DNA of 64,000 nucleotides. It comes from Solwaraspora sp. WMMD406 (lineage in GTDB: Bacteria > Actinomycetota > Actinomycetes > Mycobacteriales > Micromonosporaceae). This document shows, in pieces, positions 8,772 through 17,682 of this stretch. Location: NCBI RefSeq assembly GCF_029626025.1, contig NZ_JARUBF010000001.1, forward strand, positions 310,001 to 374,000, written 5' to 3'. The first letter of the stretch is position 1, and each line of letters starts with the position of its first letter. A program made the position numbers and the translations under genes. The notes under the pieces are model-generated. The model was not told the origin of the DNA, searched no databases, and saw nothing but the letters and a program-made list of their open reading frames with translations.

Positions 8772-9157
8772 TCCAGCACCTCGACTCCGAACCACTCCAG
8801 CAGAGCGGCACAGGACCGGCACGGCACCAGCGCGGTGCCGTGGACCGGGTCGCCGGGCTCCCGGATCCGGGTGAGGCGCACTCGTGCTCCCCACAGTGCC
8901 GCGCGGGCGGCGGTGGGAGTGAGTGCGGCCGCGCCCCCGTCGGACTCGGCCGCGTACAGCCGATCGGACAGCAGCACCGGTTCGGCGCACCATCCGGTGA
9001 ACCGCTCCCGCTGCCCGTTCGGCAGGTCGTCCAGGAACCGTGCCACCAGGGGATGCAACCGGGGCCGCTGATCGCCACGGACGGAGGTGTGGGTGTGGAC
9101 CGTCCCCCCGATCAGCAACGCGCCCGCCGCCAGCGGCAGCATCCTGGCCTCGGTCAC
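8768..9157 (-). CDS. YwqJ-type nucleic-acid deaminase domain protein (putative toxin)
   Basis: A 129-residue protein that fits the YwqJ branch of the cytidine-deaminase fold. The zinc site is visible as WCAEP (Cys and catalytic Glu) and PCRSCAALLEWFGVEV (the P-C-x-x-C pair) near the C-terminus. In this family the domain is normally the C-terminal warhead of a large exported toxin; here it stands alone with only about 45 residues before the CAE motif. The GTG start is preceded by a strong GGAGGGG ribosome site, so truncation by a mis-set start is unlikely. It is first in an operon with a SUKH-3 immunity-like gene, inside a type VII secretion locus, and could be its cargo. Confidence 0.8.
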   Translation of the reverse strand: MTEARMLPLAAGALLIGGTVHTHTSVRGDQRPRLHPLVARFLDDLPNGQRERFTGWCAEPVLLSDRLYAAESDGGAAALTPTAARAALWGARVRLTRIREPGDPVHGTALVPCRSCAALLEWFGVEVLE

Positions 9158-9208
9158 GCCCGCCCCCTCCAGGTCCGATGCCGACGGGGCAAGACTAGTC
9201 GGGCAGGC

Positions 9209-10654
9209 TCACACCGGTGGGCCGCTGCTGCACGTGACGTTGACGGTCTGGCTGTTTCGGGCACCACCGGCGTTTCCCGCGACCAGATGGATCGGATAGC
9301 TTTGACCGACGACGCACCCGAAGTACAGCGGGTTCGTCGACTCCGCCGGGAGGCCGGACACGAACCAGCCGGAGATGGTGACCGTACGCGAGACGGTCGC
9401 CGAACACCGGATCGAACTCGCGAACGATTCGCAGGAGATCGACGGCTGCTCGGGCGGGCTGGGGAACGGCGCGAGCCACGCCGTCCGCATGACGTTGGGC
9501 GAGCCAGGCCCTGGGTCGACGACCTGCCCCGTGGCGGCCCCTGCCATGACACCCGCCCGCACCTGGGCGGGGGTGGCGGTCCGATTGCTGGACAGATACA
9601 TCGCGGCGAGCGCCGCGATGTGCGGCGCGGCCATCGAGGTGCCGCTGAGCGCCATGGTCGCGGTGGTGCTCGTGTGCCAGGCGGAGCGTACGGACACGCC
9701 TTGCGAGAAGATGTCGAGGCAGCTGCCGTAGTTGGAGAAGAACGCGCGCTGACCGTTGCCGTGCGTCGCGCCGACGGTGATGGCGGCGGGAACCCGGGCG
9801 GGCGACTGCGCGCACGCGTCGATGGCGTCGTTGCCGGCGGCGACGACGTAGGTGATGCCACTCGCGATCGAGTTCTGCACCGCCTGGTCGATGGCGGGGC
9901 TGGCAGGGCCGCCCAGGCTCATGTTGGCGATCGCCGGGCCGCTGCGATGGGCGGTCACCCAGTCGACACCGGCCACGACGCTGGCCGTGGTGCCGAAACC
10001 GGCACAGTCCAGGACCTTCACCGCCACCAGTTGAGTCCGGGAGGCACTCCGCCGCTCGCTGAAGTCGCCGCCGACGATGCCCGCGACGTGTGTCCCGTGG
10101 CCGTCACAGTCGGTGTTCGCGCCGCCGATGGTGTTGGTGCCCCAGATCGGCGTGGGACCGCCCAGTGCGGAATGGGTGGTCAGGATGCCGGTGTCGAGGA
10201 CGTAGGTGGTCACCCCCAGACCCAACGGCGGCACCGGAAGACCGGGTCGGTTGGGGCCGGCCACCCCTCCCACAGCCGGCGTCAGCCGCTGCGGGCGGGG
10301 GCCCGAAGGACGGGAACGCCCTGAATCGACGCCACGGAAGCGTCGGTTCTGTTCCACGAACGCCACGTCCGGGTGCGCCGCGAGCTGGCGCGCCTGCCGC
10401 TCGTCCATCCTGGCGGCGAATCCGCGTACGGTGGATCGGAAGGTGTGGGAGATGGCGAGAGACGCCGAACGGGCCAGGTCGACCTTTCGCGAAGCTGACG
10501 GCTTGTAGACGACCAGGTAACTGTCGTCGATCGCGTCCGCCGCGCCGAGTCCGTGGATGGCACCGGTCAGCTCGGCCGCCGCGGGTCGCCCGACCGCGCC
10601 CACCAGACTGGCCGCGACGGCTCCCGCGAGGAGGACACTCAACGTACGTCTCAT
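9209..10654 (-). CDS. Secreted subtilisin-like protease (proteinase K group)
   Basis: A 481-residue exported S8 peptidase. It has a typical signal peptide (residues 1-28, ending RPAAA), an inhibitor-I9-like propeptide starting YLVVYKPSAS, and then the catalytic domain. Catalytic residues are visible: Asp in VLDTGI, His in DGHGTHVAG, the oxyanion Asn in VVAAGND, and Ser in LSGTSMAAPH. A Cys-containing beta-rich C-terminal extension of about 95 residues follows. The upstream GGAAA site and signal peptide fix the ATG; a longer in-frame start would bury the signal sequence. It lies just upstream of the deaminase operon on the same strand with a 51-nt gap, so read-through is possible. A generic extracellular protease is the conservative view. 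Confidence 0.9.
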   Translation of the reverse strand: MRRTLSVLLAGAVAASLVGAVGRPAAAELTGAIHGLGAADAIDDSYLVVYKPSASRKVDLARSASLAISHTFRSTVRGFAARMDERQARQLAAHPDVAFVEQNRRFRGVDSGRSRPSGPRPQRLTPAVGGVAGPNRPGLPVPPLGLGVTTYVLDTGILTTHSALGGPTPIWGTNTIGGANTDCDGHGTHVAGIVGGDFSERRSASRTQLVAVKVLDCAGFGTTASVVAGVDWVTAHRSGPAIANMSLGGPASPAIDQAVQNSIASGITYVVAAGNDAIDACAQSPARVPAAITVGATHGNGQRAFFSNYGSCLDIFSQGVSVRSAWHTSTTATMALSGTSMAAPHIAALAAMYLSSNRTATPAQVRAGVMAGAATGQVVDPGPGSPNVMRTAWLAPFPSPPEQPSISCESFASSIRCSATVSRTVTISGWFVSGLPAESTNPLYFGCVVGQSYPIHLVAGNAGGARNSQTVNVTCSSGPPV

Positions 10655-10898
10655 GCTGGATTTCCTTGTCGGTCGGTCCTGGACACGTTGATCGTTCCTG
10701 GACACGAAGACGCACGCGGATCCGGACGTCATCATCAGACGGGACCATACTGAACAGCGGCCCGGTACCGGTAGCGCCCCCGAGTCGGACACCCCAGCGC
10801 CGGCGTCGCGACGGCGTAGGCGTACGGGGATCCGCAGGCTGGTGACGCTGAGATATCGTCGGATTGTCCTGTCCCGCTGCCGTCCGAAGCCGGAGCCA

Positions 10899-12578
10899 AT
10901 GACGCGCACCCTCTCGGTCTCACCGCAGCAGCCCGGCGCCTATCCGTCGATCGGTGACGCCCTGGCGACCGCGCCGGACGACGCCGTGGTCTCCGTCGCC
11001 CCCGGCACCTACTACGAGGCCCTGTTCGTCAACGACCGCCGGGTGACGATCGTGGCCGCCCAGGGGCAGGGAACGGTCACCGTGGACGCCTCCGGTGGCG
11101 CCTATCCGACCGTCTCCTGCACCGGCGGCCGGGTCGAATTGCGGGATCTGGTGCTGCGCTCCGCGGACGCGCCGACCGTGTCGGTGGATCGGGGCCGCCT
11201 GACCATGACCGGCTGCGAGGTGAGCGCCGGGTTCGGTGCCGCGATCAACGTGGGCGGCCGGTCGGAGTTCACCCTCGACCGGTGCCGGGTCACCGCCGGC
11301 CGGTACGGCCTGGTGGTCGAGGACGCCGACGGCACGGTCGACGGATGCGAGTTCACCGATCTGGCCGAAGACGGGATGATCGTCCGGATCGGCGCGGCGC
11401 CGACCATCCGGTCCACGACGATCACCCGGTGCGGCAACCGGGGCGTCTACGTCTACCAGTACGGCAAGCCGACTCTGGAGACGTGCGACATCTCCCAGAC
11501 CGGCGGTGCCGGTGTGGCAGCCGCCCACCAGAGCGCCCCGGTGCTGCGACGCTGCCGGATCCGCGACACCCGTGGACCGGCGGTGTCGTTCGGGCGCGGC
11601 TGCCGGGGCAGCGTCGAGGAGTGCAGCACCGAGAACACCGCCGTACCGGCCATCGAGGTGGCCGAGGGCGCCGAGCCGACGATCGTCACCGGTACGGCCG
11701 GCAAGCGGGCCGTGTTCGGTACGGCGGCCGCCCAGGTCGGTGGCGAACAGGACACCGCCCGTGCCGAGGAGCTGCTGGCCGAACTGGACGCGATGGTCGG
11801 GTTGGAGTCCGTCAAGGACGAGGTCCGGGCGCTGATCGACGAGATCCAGGTCAACGAGTGGCGACGCAGCGCCGGGCTGCCGGTGAGCGCCGTCAGCCAC
11901 CATCTGATCTTCGCTGGCGCGCCGGGCACCGGTAAGACGACCGTCGCCCGGATCTACGGCGAGTTGCTGGCGGCGCTCGGCGCGTTGCCGGGCGGGCCGT
12001 TCCGGGAGGTGTCCCGGCGGGATCTGGTCGGCCAATATCTCGGCCACACGGCGGAAAAGACGGCGGCGGTCTTCGAGCAGTCCCGGGGCGGTGTGCTGTT
12101 CATCGACGAGGCGTACACGCTGTCGCGGTCGTTCGGCAGCGGCGGCGACTTCGGCCAGGAGGCGATCGACACCCTGGTCAAGTTGATGGAGGACCACCGG
12201 GACGAGATCGCGGTGATCGCCGCCGGCTACACCGGGGAGATGTTGACCTTTCTGGACGCCAACCCCGGTCTGGCGTCCCGGTTCGCCAAGACGGTCGAGT
12301 TCGGCAACTATTCGCCGCGGCAACTGGTGGTGATCGTCGAGCGGATGGCGGCCGGCGACGAATACCTGCTGGCCGACGGGGTGGCCGACGTCCTGCTCGA
12401 CCATTTCTCGCTGGTCGAGCGGGACCAGAACTTCGGCAACGCCCGCGAGGCGCGCAGGCTCTTCGAGGGGGTACGCAAGGCGCAGGCGCAGCGCCTGCGC
12501 CAGTCGGGCCGGCGGCCCAGCCTCGACGAGCTGCGTACGGTCGCGGTGGCCGATGTGCGCACGGCGGCCGGCCGATGA
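10899..12578 (+). CDS. Right-handed beta-helix / CbxX-type AAA+ ATPase fusion (EccA-like)
   Basis: A 559-residue fusion. Residues about 1-270 are a pectate-lyase-like parallel beta-helix, with repeated turns of roughly 22-24 residues such as VDGCEFTDL, LRRCRIRDT and VEECSTENT. Residues 285-559 are a CbxX/CfqX (SpoVK) AAA+ module. It has the lead GLESVKDEV, Walker A GAPGTGKTT, Walker B VLFIDEAYTL, sensor-region IAAGYTGEM and the arginine-finger region NPGLASRF. Type VII EccA proteins pair the same AAA+ module with a TPR domain; here a beta-helix replaces the TPR. The ATG with GGAG spacing is preferred over an upstream GTG. It opens the eccE cluster and diverges from the subtilisin gene. Confidence 0.85.
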   Translation: MTRTLSVSPQQPGAYPSIGDALATAPDDAVVSVAPGTYYEALFVNDRRVTIVAAQGQGTVTVDASGGAYPTVSCTGGRVELRDLVLRSADAPTVSVDRGRLTMTGCEVSAGFGAAINVGGRSEFTLDRCRVTAGRYGLVVEDADGTVDGCEFTDLAEDGMIVRIGAAPTIRSTTITRCGNRGVYVYQYGKPTLETCDISQTGGAGVAAAHQSAPVLRRCRIRDTRGPAVSFGRGCRGSVEECSTENTAVPAIEVAEGAEPTIVTGTAGKRAVFGTAAAQVGGEQDTARAEELLAELDAMVGLESVKDEVRALIDEIQVNEWRRSAGLPVSAVSHHLIFAGAPGTGKTTVARIYGELLAALGALPGGPFREVSRRDLVGQYLGHTAEKTAAVFEQSRGGVLFIDEAYTLSRSFGSGGDFGQEAIDTLVKLMEDHRDEIAVIAAGYTGEMLTFLDANPGLASRFAKTVEFGNYSPRQLVVIVERMAAGDEYLLADGVADVLLDHFSLVERDQNFGNAREARRLFEGVRKAQAQRLRQSGRRPSLDELRTVAVADVRTAAGR

Positions 12579-12601
12579 ACGCGGAGACCGGCAGATGAGC
12601 C

Positions 12602-14167
12602 ATGACCACTGAGCCTCAGCCGGGGACCGAACCGCACCGTCCGGCGGCCGAACCCTGGCAGCCGGGGCCGACGGCGCGGCCGGCCGCCGTTCCGGTGGCA
12701 CCGCCGCCCACTGTGAGCACGACCGGTCCCGCGTTGCGCGCCACGGCGCGGCCGGTCTCCGGGCCGCCTGGCTGGTCGGCCGGCCAACCCACCTCCGGTG
12801 CGGTGGCGGGATCGGGCGCCGCCACGGCCAGCGGCAGTTCGGTGGTGGCGCGGGCAGCCGTACCGCCGCCGCCCGGCACCGCCGGCCCGGGATCCGCCGC
12901 CGGATTCGGCGGTGGTCTCGCCGCCACCGCCGCTGCCACCGGGGCGACCGGGGCGACCGGGACAGCAGCGGCGGCCGGCCGGATCCGACCTCGGCGACCC
13001 CGGCCGCACACCGGTCCGTTCACCCTGGGACAACTGGTCTGCTGGCAACTGGCGGCCGCCACGATCCTGGCCGCCGCCGGGCGGGGCACGATGACGCTAC
13101 TGGTGACCGCGACGATCGCCGTCGCGGTGGTGGCACCGACGGTGATCCGGCTGCGCGGGCGATGGCTCTACCGGTGGATCGCGATCTGGCTGCGCTACCG
13201 GACACGGTCCCGACGGCTACCCGCCGGTGGCGGAAACCCGGCCGCCGACCTGCTGCGGTTCGTCGAGGACAGCGCCGAGTTGACCGACGTCGAGTTCGAC
13301 GGGCGGCCGGCGGCGGCGATCAGCCATCGCGGTGGGCTGTGCGCGGTGTTCGAGCTGGACCCGTCCGACGGTTCGGTGTTCGTCGGGTCGGCGCTGCACC
13401 TGCCGTCACCGGCGGCGCTGCTGCCGGCCGCCGACCCGGCGGCGCATCCGGTCACGGTGCAACTGCTGGTACAGGTGACACCGGCACCGTGGGCGAGCAC
13501 CGGGCGTGGGCTGGTGGAACGGTCGTACCGTGAGCTCACCGGCGGGGACGTTCCCACGCATCGACGCGCCTGGCTGGTGGTGCAGGCACCGCGTACGCCG
13601 GACGTGTACTCGGACGGGGCGTTGCGGCCGGTGCTGGCGTCGGCGCTGCGGCGGACCGGCCGGCAGTTGAAACAGGACCGGCTACCGGCCCGGACGCTGG
13701 GCCGCGACGAACTGCTCGCCGCGATCGGCTATCTCGCCCAGCTGCCGAGCGATCTTGCCGGTGCCAACCTGTACGGCACGGCCAGCAACCGTACGGCCGC
13801 TCAGGAGACCTGGCAGACCTGGTGGAGCGGCGAGACGCCCCAGGTGTGCCGGCGGTTGACCCGCTGGCCCGAGCTGCCGTGGCACCTCGACGACGTACTC
13901 CGGCAGCTGCCGATGGTCGCCACGGTGGTGTCGATCGCGGTGGCCAGGGAGTCGACCGGCCGGCCGACCACCGTCGCCGACGACGACGCGGAGATCATGG
14001 TCACCGCGGCCGTCCGGCTCAGCGCGCCGGACCTGGCGACGCTGGCGGCGGGCGACCGGGCGCTGACCGACACGATACGCGAACGTGGCGGGTCGGCGGA
14101 ACGGATCGACGGGGAGCACAAGTACGGGCTCGCCCTCACGCTTCCCCTCGGGGGGTTTCCACGGTGA
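12602..14167 (+). CDS. eccE: Type VII secretion protein EccE
   Basis: A 521-residue membrane component of the ESX core complex. The first 130 residues are a disordered Pro/Ala/Gly-rich extension. Two adjacent transmembrane helices (about 140-180) are followed by a soluble domain of about 320 residues with the EccE pattern, including the YRxRxRRLP stretch just after the membrane and the late WPELPWHLDDVLRQL and TVVSIAVAR segments. EccE clamps the periphery of the secretion pore and contacts the mycosin. The ATG lies 23 nt after the AAA+ gene, and the stop overlaps the next start (GTGA), giving a three-gene translationally linked unit. Confidence 0.85.
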   Translation: MTTEPQPGTEPHRPAAEPWQPGPTARPAAVPVAPPPTVSTTGPALRATARPVSGPPGWSAGQPTSGAVAGSGAATASGSSVVARAAVPPPPGTAGPGSAAGFGGGLAATAAATGATGATGTAAAAGRIRPRRPRPHTGPFTLGQLVCWQLAAATILAAAGRGTMTLLVTATIAVAVVAPTVIRLRGRWLYRWIAIWLRYRTRSRRLPAGGGNPAADLLRFVEDSAELTDVEFDGRPAAAISHRGGLCAVFELDPSDGSVFVGSALHLPSPAALLPAADPAAHPVTVQLLVQVTPAPWASTGRGLVERSYRELTGGDVPTHRRAWLVVQAPRTPDVYSDGALRPVLASALRRTGRQLKQDRLPARTLGRDELLAAIGYLAQLPSDLAGANLYGTASNRTAAQETWQTWWSGETPQVCRRLTRWPELPWHLDDVLRQLPMVATVVSIAVARESTGRPTTVADDDAEIMVTAAVRLSAPDLATLAAGDRALTDTIRERGGSAERIDGEHKYGLALTLPLGGFPR

Positions 14168-14853
14168 CCGGCCCACTGTCCATGGTGGCGCGACCCGGGC
14201 TGCACGCCGGCGCTCCGGCGGCGGTCGGTGCGGTACGGCTACAGGCCGGCGGCGATGGTCTGGTGATGGGCCGCAACCGGCAGGGCGACCTGGTCGCCGT
14301 ACGGTTGTTCCGCCCGGAGCCGACCAGGTTGCTGCTGTTCGGCGGGCTGCGCTGCGCGCAGCTACTGGCGCTGCGGGCGCTGGCGCTCGGCGCGCATCTG
14401 TTCGTCCAGAGCGCTCGTGAACCGGACTGGCACGGGTTTCTGCACCAGTGCGGCCTGGGTCGGAAGTCGGCGTCGTTCCTGCCGCCGGGGACGCAGCCGC
14501 CGGTGCCACGGTCACCGGCGCATCCGCAGTTGCTCCTGGTGGACACCGGTCCGTCGATGGGTCCGGCGCCGGACGGCGGGGTGCCGTGGCGGGCGACGCT
14601 GCGGGTCCGTAACGACCTGGGCAGTTGGGATCTCGATCCGCTGGTCCGCAGCGACCTGGTGATCTTTCAACGGTTGTCCGAGGCGGAGGCCACACTGGCC
14701 GCCACCACGTTGGGTTTCACCGAGGCGCAGAGTTGGCTGTCCCGGATCCACCCGGAGATGGTGGGGCTGGTCAGTCAGGGCAGGCTGCAGTGGGTGCTGC
14801 TGCAGCCGACCTCGATGGAGACCGCGCTGTTCGGCCCGGTCAGCCGGGCCTGA
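14164..14853 (+). CDS. Uncharacterised protein coupled to eccE
   Basis: A 229-residue soluble protein without signal peptide or membrane helices. The GTG start shares bases with the eccE stop codon (GTGA), which strongly fixes the start and ties its translation to eccE. The sequence alternates hydrophobic strands and short helices (VRLQAGGDGLVMG, LLLFGG, ALGAHLFVQS) and reads like a mixed alpha/beta cytosolic domain, somewhat similar in feel to the soluble parts of EccE-type proteins. I do not recognise a family. The coupling argues for a stoichiometric partner of EccE in the secretion machine. Confidence 0.75.
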   Translation: MTGPLSMVARPGLHAGAPAAVGAVRLQAGGDGLVMGRNRQGDLVAVRLFRPEPTRLLLFGGLRCAQLLALRALALGAHLFVQSAREPDWHGFLHQCGLGRKSASFLPPGTQPPVPRSPAHPQLLLVDTGPSMGPAPDGGVPWRATLRVRNDLGSWDLDPLVRSDLVIFQRLSEAEATLAATTLGFTEAQSWLSRIHPEMVGLVSQGRLQWVLLQPTSMETALFGPVSRA

Positions 14854-14899
14854 CGACCCGGCGGCCCGGTCGGTCGGGCCTGACACCCCGACCGGCTGG

Positions 14900-16441
14900 T
14901 CAGCCGGACCGTAGTTCCGCCAGGTCGGTGGTGCCGCGCAGGAACAGCAGGCCGAATCCGGCGGTCGCGAGAGCGGCCAGCAGACCCACTCCGCCGAGTA
15001 CGGCCAGATCGGCGAACGGGATCGGCACGCCGAGAGTCACCCCAGGTGTTTCGAGGATCCGGCCGTACTGCTCCCAGTCGGCTGCCGTCCGGCAGGCGTC
15101 CGCCGGTTCGCAGTAGCCCAGGCTGCGGGCGCCGGATGAGACCTCGGTGCCGAGGCCCCGGGCCATCGTCACCCCGGAAGCGAGCGCGAGCAGGCTCGCC
15201 GGGACCAGCGGGGCGAGGGCTTGGATCAGGATCGAGCGGGCCAGCACAGATCTCGGCACCCCGGTGGCGACCAGCGCGGCGTGCGCCCGGCGACGACTGA
15301 CCACGCTCTCGGCGACCGCGACGGCGAGCCCACCGGCGGCGACGATCAGCCCGAGCAGCACCGCCAGCTGGACCAGGGTGACCGCGTTGAGATAGAAGTC
15401 GTACTCGGTCGGATAGTAGGGCTGGCCCGCCTGTTCGGCGAGTTGCCGGTCGGCCTGTTCCCAGGCGTCGAACTCGGTCGTCATGTAGGCGCCGTAGCCG
15501 GCCGTACCGGCCCCGAACAGGATGCAGACCAGCAGCCCGGCGAAGGTACGCGCACCGTGCCACGGGTCGGTGAGCAGCCGCCGGGCGGCCAGCAGGGTGG
15601 CGGGTCCTCGGCCGGCCCGCAGCAGTAGCCGTCCGGTGGCGTACGAGATCCAGCCGGTGCCGCCGGCGACTCCGATCGCGGTCGCCAGTGCTCCGGTGAA
15701 GGCGAGCACCGCGACGACCCAGAGCGGGATGCCCAGCTGCTGCCGGTGAATCCACTCGACGAGCGGCCGGATCAGGAAGCTGACCACCACGCCGCCGACG
15801 ATCAGCAGGCCGGGCCAGATGCCGGGTCGGCGTTCCCGTACCCGCCGGTGCACACCGTACGGCGAGATGGTGACCTGCCGCAGCATCGCGGCGGCGACGA
15901 CGGTGGCGAGCAGCGGGATGCCGGCGACGATGGCGAGCAGTGCCCAGACCGGGGGCAGCACGTCGGTGGGCAGCGGCAGCAGGCCGTTGGCGTCGGGCCG
16001 GTGCAGCAGTTCGCGCCCGATCAGGTATGCGGCGAGTCCGACCAGCGCGCCGATGCCGGCGGCCAGTCCGGTCTCGGTGGCGGCGATCGCCCGTACCTGG
16101 CCGGGGGTGCCGCCGGCCAGCCGGATGGCGGCCAGTCGGCTGTTGCGGGCCGGCGCACCGAGCCGGGCGCACTGTCCGGCCAGGGCGAGCACCGGGATCG
16201 CGAGCAGCAGCAGGGTGGCGGCCACTCCGGGGCGTAGGCCGGCTTCGGCGAGCAGCGCGGGCCCGTACTGCGGGGATCGGTTGTTGCGCTGGTCGACGAC
16301 GGTGGGTACGGCGATGACGGTGGCGGCGGCGAGGAAGGCGAGCGTCGCCAGGGCCGCCGCGAATCCGGTCAGTGCGATCCGGGCGGTGTCGGTGCGGGTG
16401 CCGGCGCGGGCCAGCCGCAGCAGGGTGGCCGGGCGGATCAC
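14900..16441 (-). CDS. FtsX-like ABC transporter permease
   Basis: A 513-residue integral membrane protein with about eight to ten hydrophobic helices in two FtsX-like blocks. The first helix follows a short basic N-terminus. A typical LGAPARNSRLAAIRLAGGTPGQVR cytosolic-loop pattern lies near residue 95 (a coupling helix to the ATPase), and a second copy, RRRAHAALVATGVPRSVL, lies near residue 385. Such permeases work with MacB/LolD-type ATPases to export peptides or antibiotics or to move lipoproteins. The GTG start shares bases with the stop of the upstream ATPase (GTGA), so the two are made together under PadR control. The substrate is unknown. Confidence 0.88.
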   Translation of the reverse strand: MIRPATLLRLARAGTRTDTARIALTGFAAALATLAFLAAATVIAVPTVVDQRNNRSPQYGPALLAEAGLRPGVAATLLLLAIPVLALAGQCARLGAPARNSRLAAIRLAGGTPGQVRAIAATETGLAAGIGALVGLAAYLIGRELLHRPDANGLLPLPTDVLPPVWALLAIVAGIPLLATVVAAAMLRQVTISPYGVHRRVRERRPGIWPGLLIVGGVVVSFLIRPLVEWIHRQQLGIPLWVVAVLAFTGALATAIGVAGGTGWISYATGRLLLRAGRGPATLLAARRLLTDPWHGARTFAGLLVCILFGAGTAGYGAYMTTEFDAWEQADRQLAEQAGQPYYPTEYDFYLNAVTLVQLAVLLGLIVAAGGLAVAVAESVVSRRRAHAALVATGVPRSVLARSILIQALAPLVPASLLALASGVTMARGLGTEVSSGARSLGYCEPADACRTAADWEQYGRILETPGVTLGVPIPFADLAVLGGVGLLAALATAGFGLLFLRGTTDLAELRSG

Positions 16442-17142
16442 GAGCCGGCGACCAGGGTGACGGCCCGGCCGAGCCCGGCCGGGTCGATCTCGCCGTCGCG
16501 CAGGGTGATTTCCCGGTCGGCGTAACCGGCGACCCGGGCCTCGTGGGTGACCAGGACGACGGTCGTACGCTGCTCGCGGGCGAGCCGGACCAGTTGGGTG
16601 AGCACCTGTTCACCGGCGAGGGAGTCGAGTGCTCCGGTCGGTTCGTCGGCGAACAGCACCCGTGGTTCGGTGACCATGGCGCGGGCCATGGCGCAGCGCT
16701 GCTGCTGTCCGCCGGACATCGCCCCCGGTACGGTGTCGACCAGTTCGGCGACGCCGAGCCGGTCGAGCCAGGTGAGCGCCGCGGTCCGCGCCGCTCGCCG
16801 CCCCGTGCCGGCGAGGAGCAGCGGAAGCGCGACGTTCTCCCCGGCGGTCAGCTCGGGGACGAGTTGGCCGAACTGGAACAGCACCCCGAATTCGGTCCGC
16901 CGCAGCACCGCGCGCGCCGACTCCGACAGCAGGTCGACGCGCTGGTCGCGGTAGAGCACTTCGCCGGCGTCGGGGCGCAGGATGCCGGCGAGGCAGTGCA
17001 GCAGGGTGGACTTTCCGCAGCCGCTGGGTCCGGTGACCGCGACGATCTCGCCTTCGGCGACGTCGAGGGTGACGCCGCGCAGGGCGGGGGTGGATCCGTA
17101 GGAGCGGACGATGCCCCGGCCCTGGAGCAGTGGTGTGTTCAC
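16438..17142 (-). CDS. ABC transporter ATP-binding protein (LolD/MacB type)
   Basis: A 234-residue nucleotide-binding subunit of an exporter. Every ABC motif is visible: Walker A GPSGCGKST near residue 38, the Q-loop in FQFGQLVPEL, signature MSGGQQQR, Walker B VLFADEPTGALDS, and the switch His in VLVTHEARVA. The FADEPTGALDS form is characteristic of the LolD/MacB family that pairs with FtsX-like permeases. The GTG start overlaps the stop of the PadR gene and its own stop overlaps the permease start. All three genes therefore form one translationally coupled operon. Confidence 0.93.
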   Translation of the reverse strand: MNTPLLQGRGIVRSYGSTPALRGVTLDVAEGEIVAVTGPSGCGKSTLLHCLAGILRPDAGEVLYRDQRVDLLSESARAVLRRTEFGVLFQFGQLVPELTAGENVALPLLLAGTGRRAARTAALTWLDRLGVAELVDTVPGAMSGGQQQRCAMARAMVTEPRVLFADEPTGALDSLAGEQVLTQLVRLAREQRTTVVLVTHEARVAGYADREITLRDGEIDPAGLGRAVTLVAGS

Positions 17143-17675
17143 TGGTGTGCCTCCCGGTGCAGGTCGGCGACGCGGCCCACGGTGGTGTCCAGCCACCGCA
17201 GGTCGGCGTCGAGGTGGTTGATGGCGTAGTCGGCGGCGACGACCTCGCCGAGGGTGGCGTCGGGGGCGGTCTTGGCGCGGGTGAGTTCGCGCAGTCGTTC
17301 GGTGTGTGCCTGTCGTTGGGCGGTCAGGTAGCGGCGGGCCCGGTCGGCGTCGGCGGCGAGCAGCGCCACGGTCACCTTGGCCAGCAGGGTGCTGGTGACG
17401 TGCGGGGCCGGTGGTTCGACGGCGTCGAGCCACTGGTCGAGTGCGGCGCGGCCGGCGTCGGTGAGGGCGTACGAGGTGCGGTCCGGCCCGCCGGCGCGGT
17501 CGCGTTGCGCCTCGGTGACGAGGCCGTCGCGCTGGAGTCGGCCGAGGGTGGCGTAGACCTGGCCGAAGGCCAGCGGTTTGGCGCCGGGTAGTCGCTGGTC
17601 GTGGTCGCGTTTCAGCTCGTACCCGTGTCGGGCGCCCTGGGACAGCAGTCCGAGCAGGACGTGGGTGGTGGACAC
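17139..17675 (-). CDS. PadR-family transcriptional regulator
   Basis: A 178-residue PadR repressor: an N-terminal winged helix (THVLLGLLSQGARHGYELK, then GQVYATLGRLQRDGLV and a wing with RTSYALTDAG) and a C-terminal Vir-like helical dimerisation domain. PadR proteins are ligand-released repressors that commonly sit in front of drug exporters. The GTG start lies just downstream of a perfect 8-bp inverted repeat at 17683-17703, the expected self-operator. Its stop overlaps the ABC ATPase start, so the regulator and exporter are expressed as one unit. Confidence 0.92.
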   Translation of the reverse strand: MSTTHVLLGLLSQGARHGYELKRDHDQRLPGAKPLAFGQVYATLGRLQRDGLVTEAQRDRAGGPDRTSYALTDAGRAALDQWLDAVEPPAPHVTSTLLAKVTVALLAADADRARRYLTAQRQAHTERLRELTRAKTAPDATLGEVVAADYAINHLDADLRWLDTTVGRVADLHREAHQ

Positions 17676-17682
17676 CTGGCAA

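Noticed and set aside
8456-10324. 622-residue plus-strand frame across SUKH-3, deaminase and subtilisin
   Set aside because: The three minus-strand genes have clear motifs and overlaps; this frame shows none.
1-14853. eccB and eccD of the type VII system
   Set aside because: Looked for but not found; presumably left of the window or elsewhere.
14866-14895. CCGGTCGG/CCGACCGG hairpin between the eccE partner and the ABC permease
   Set aside because: Only 8 bp with a 14-base loop and embedded in direct repeats; too weak to call a terminator.
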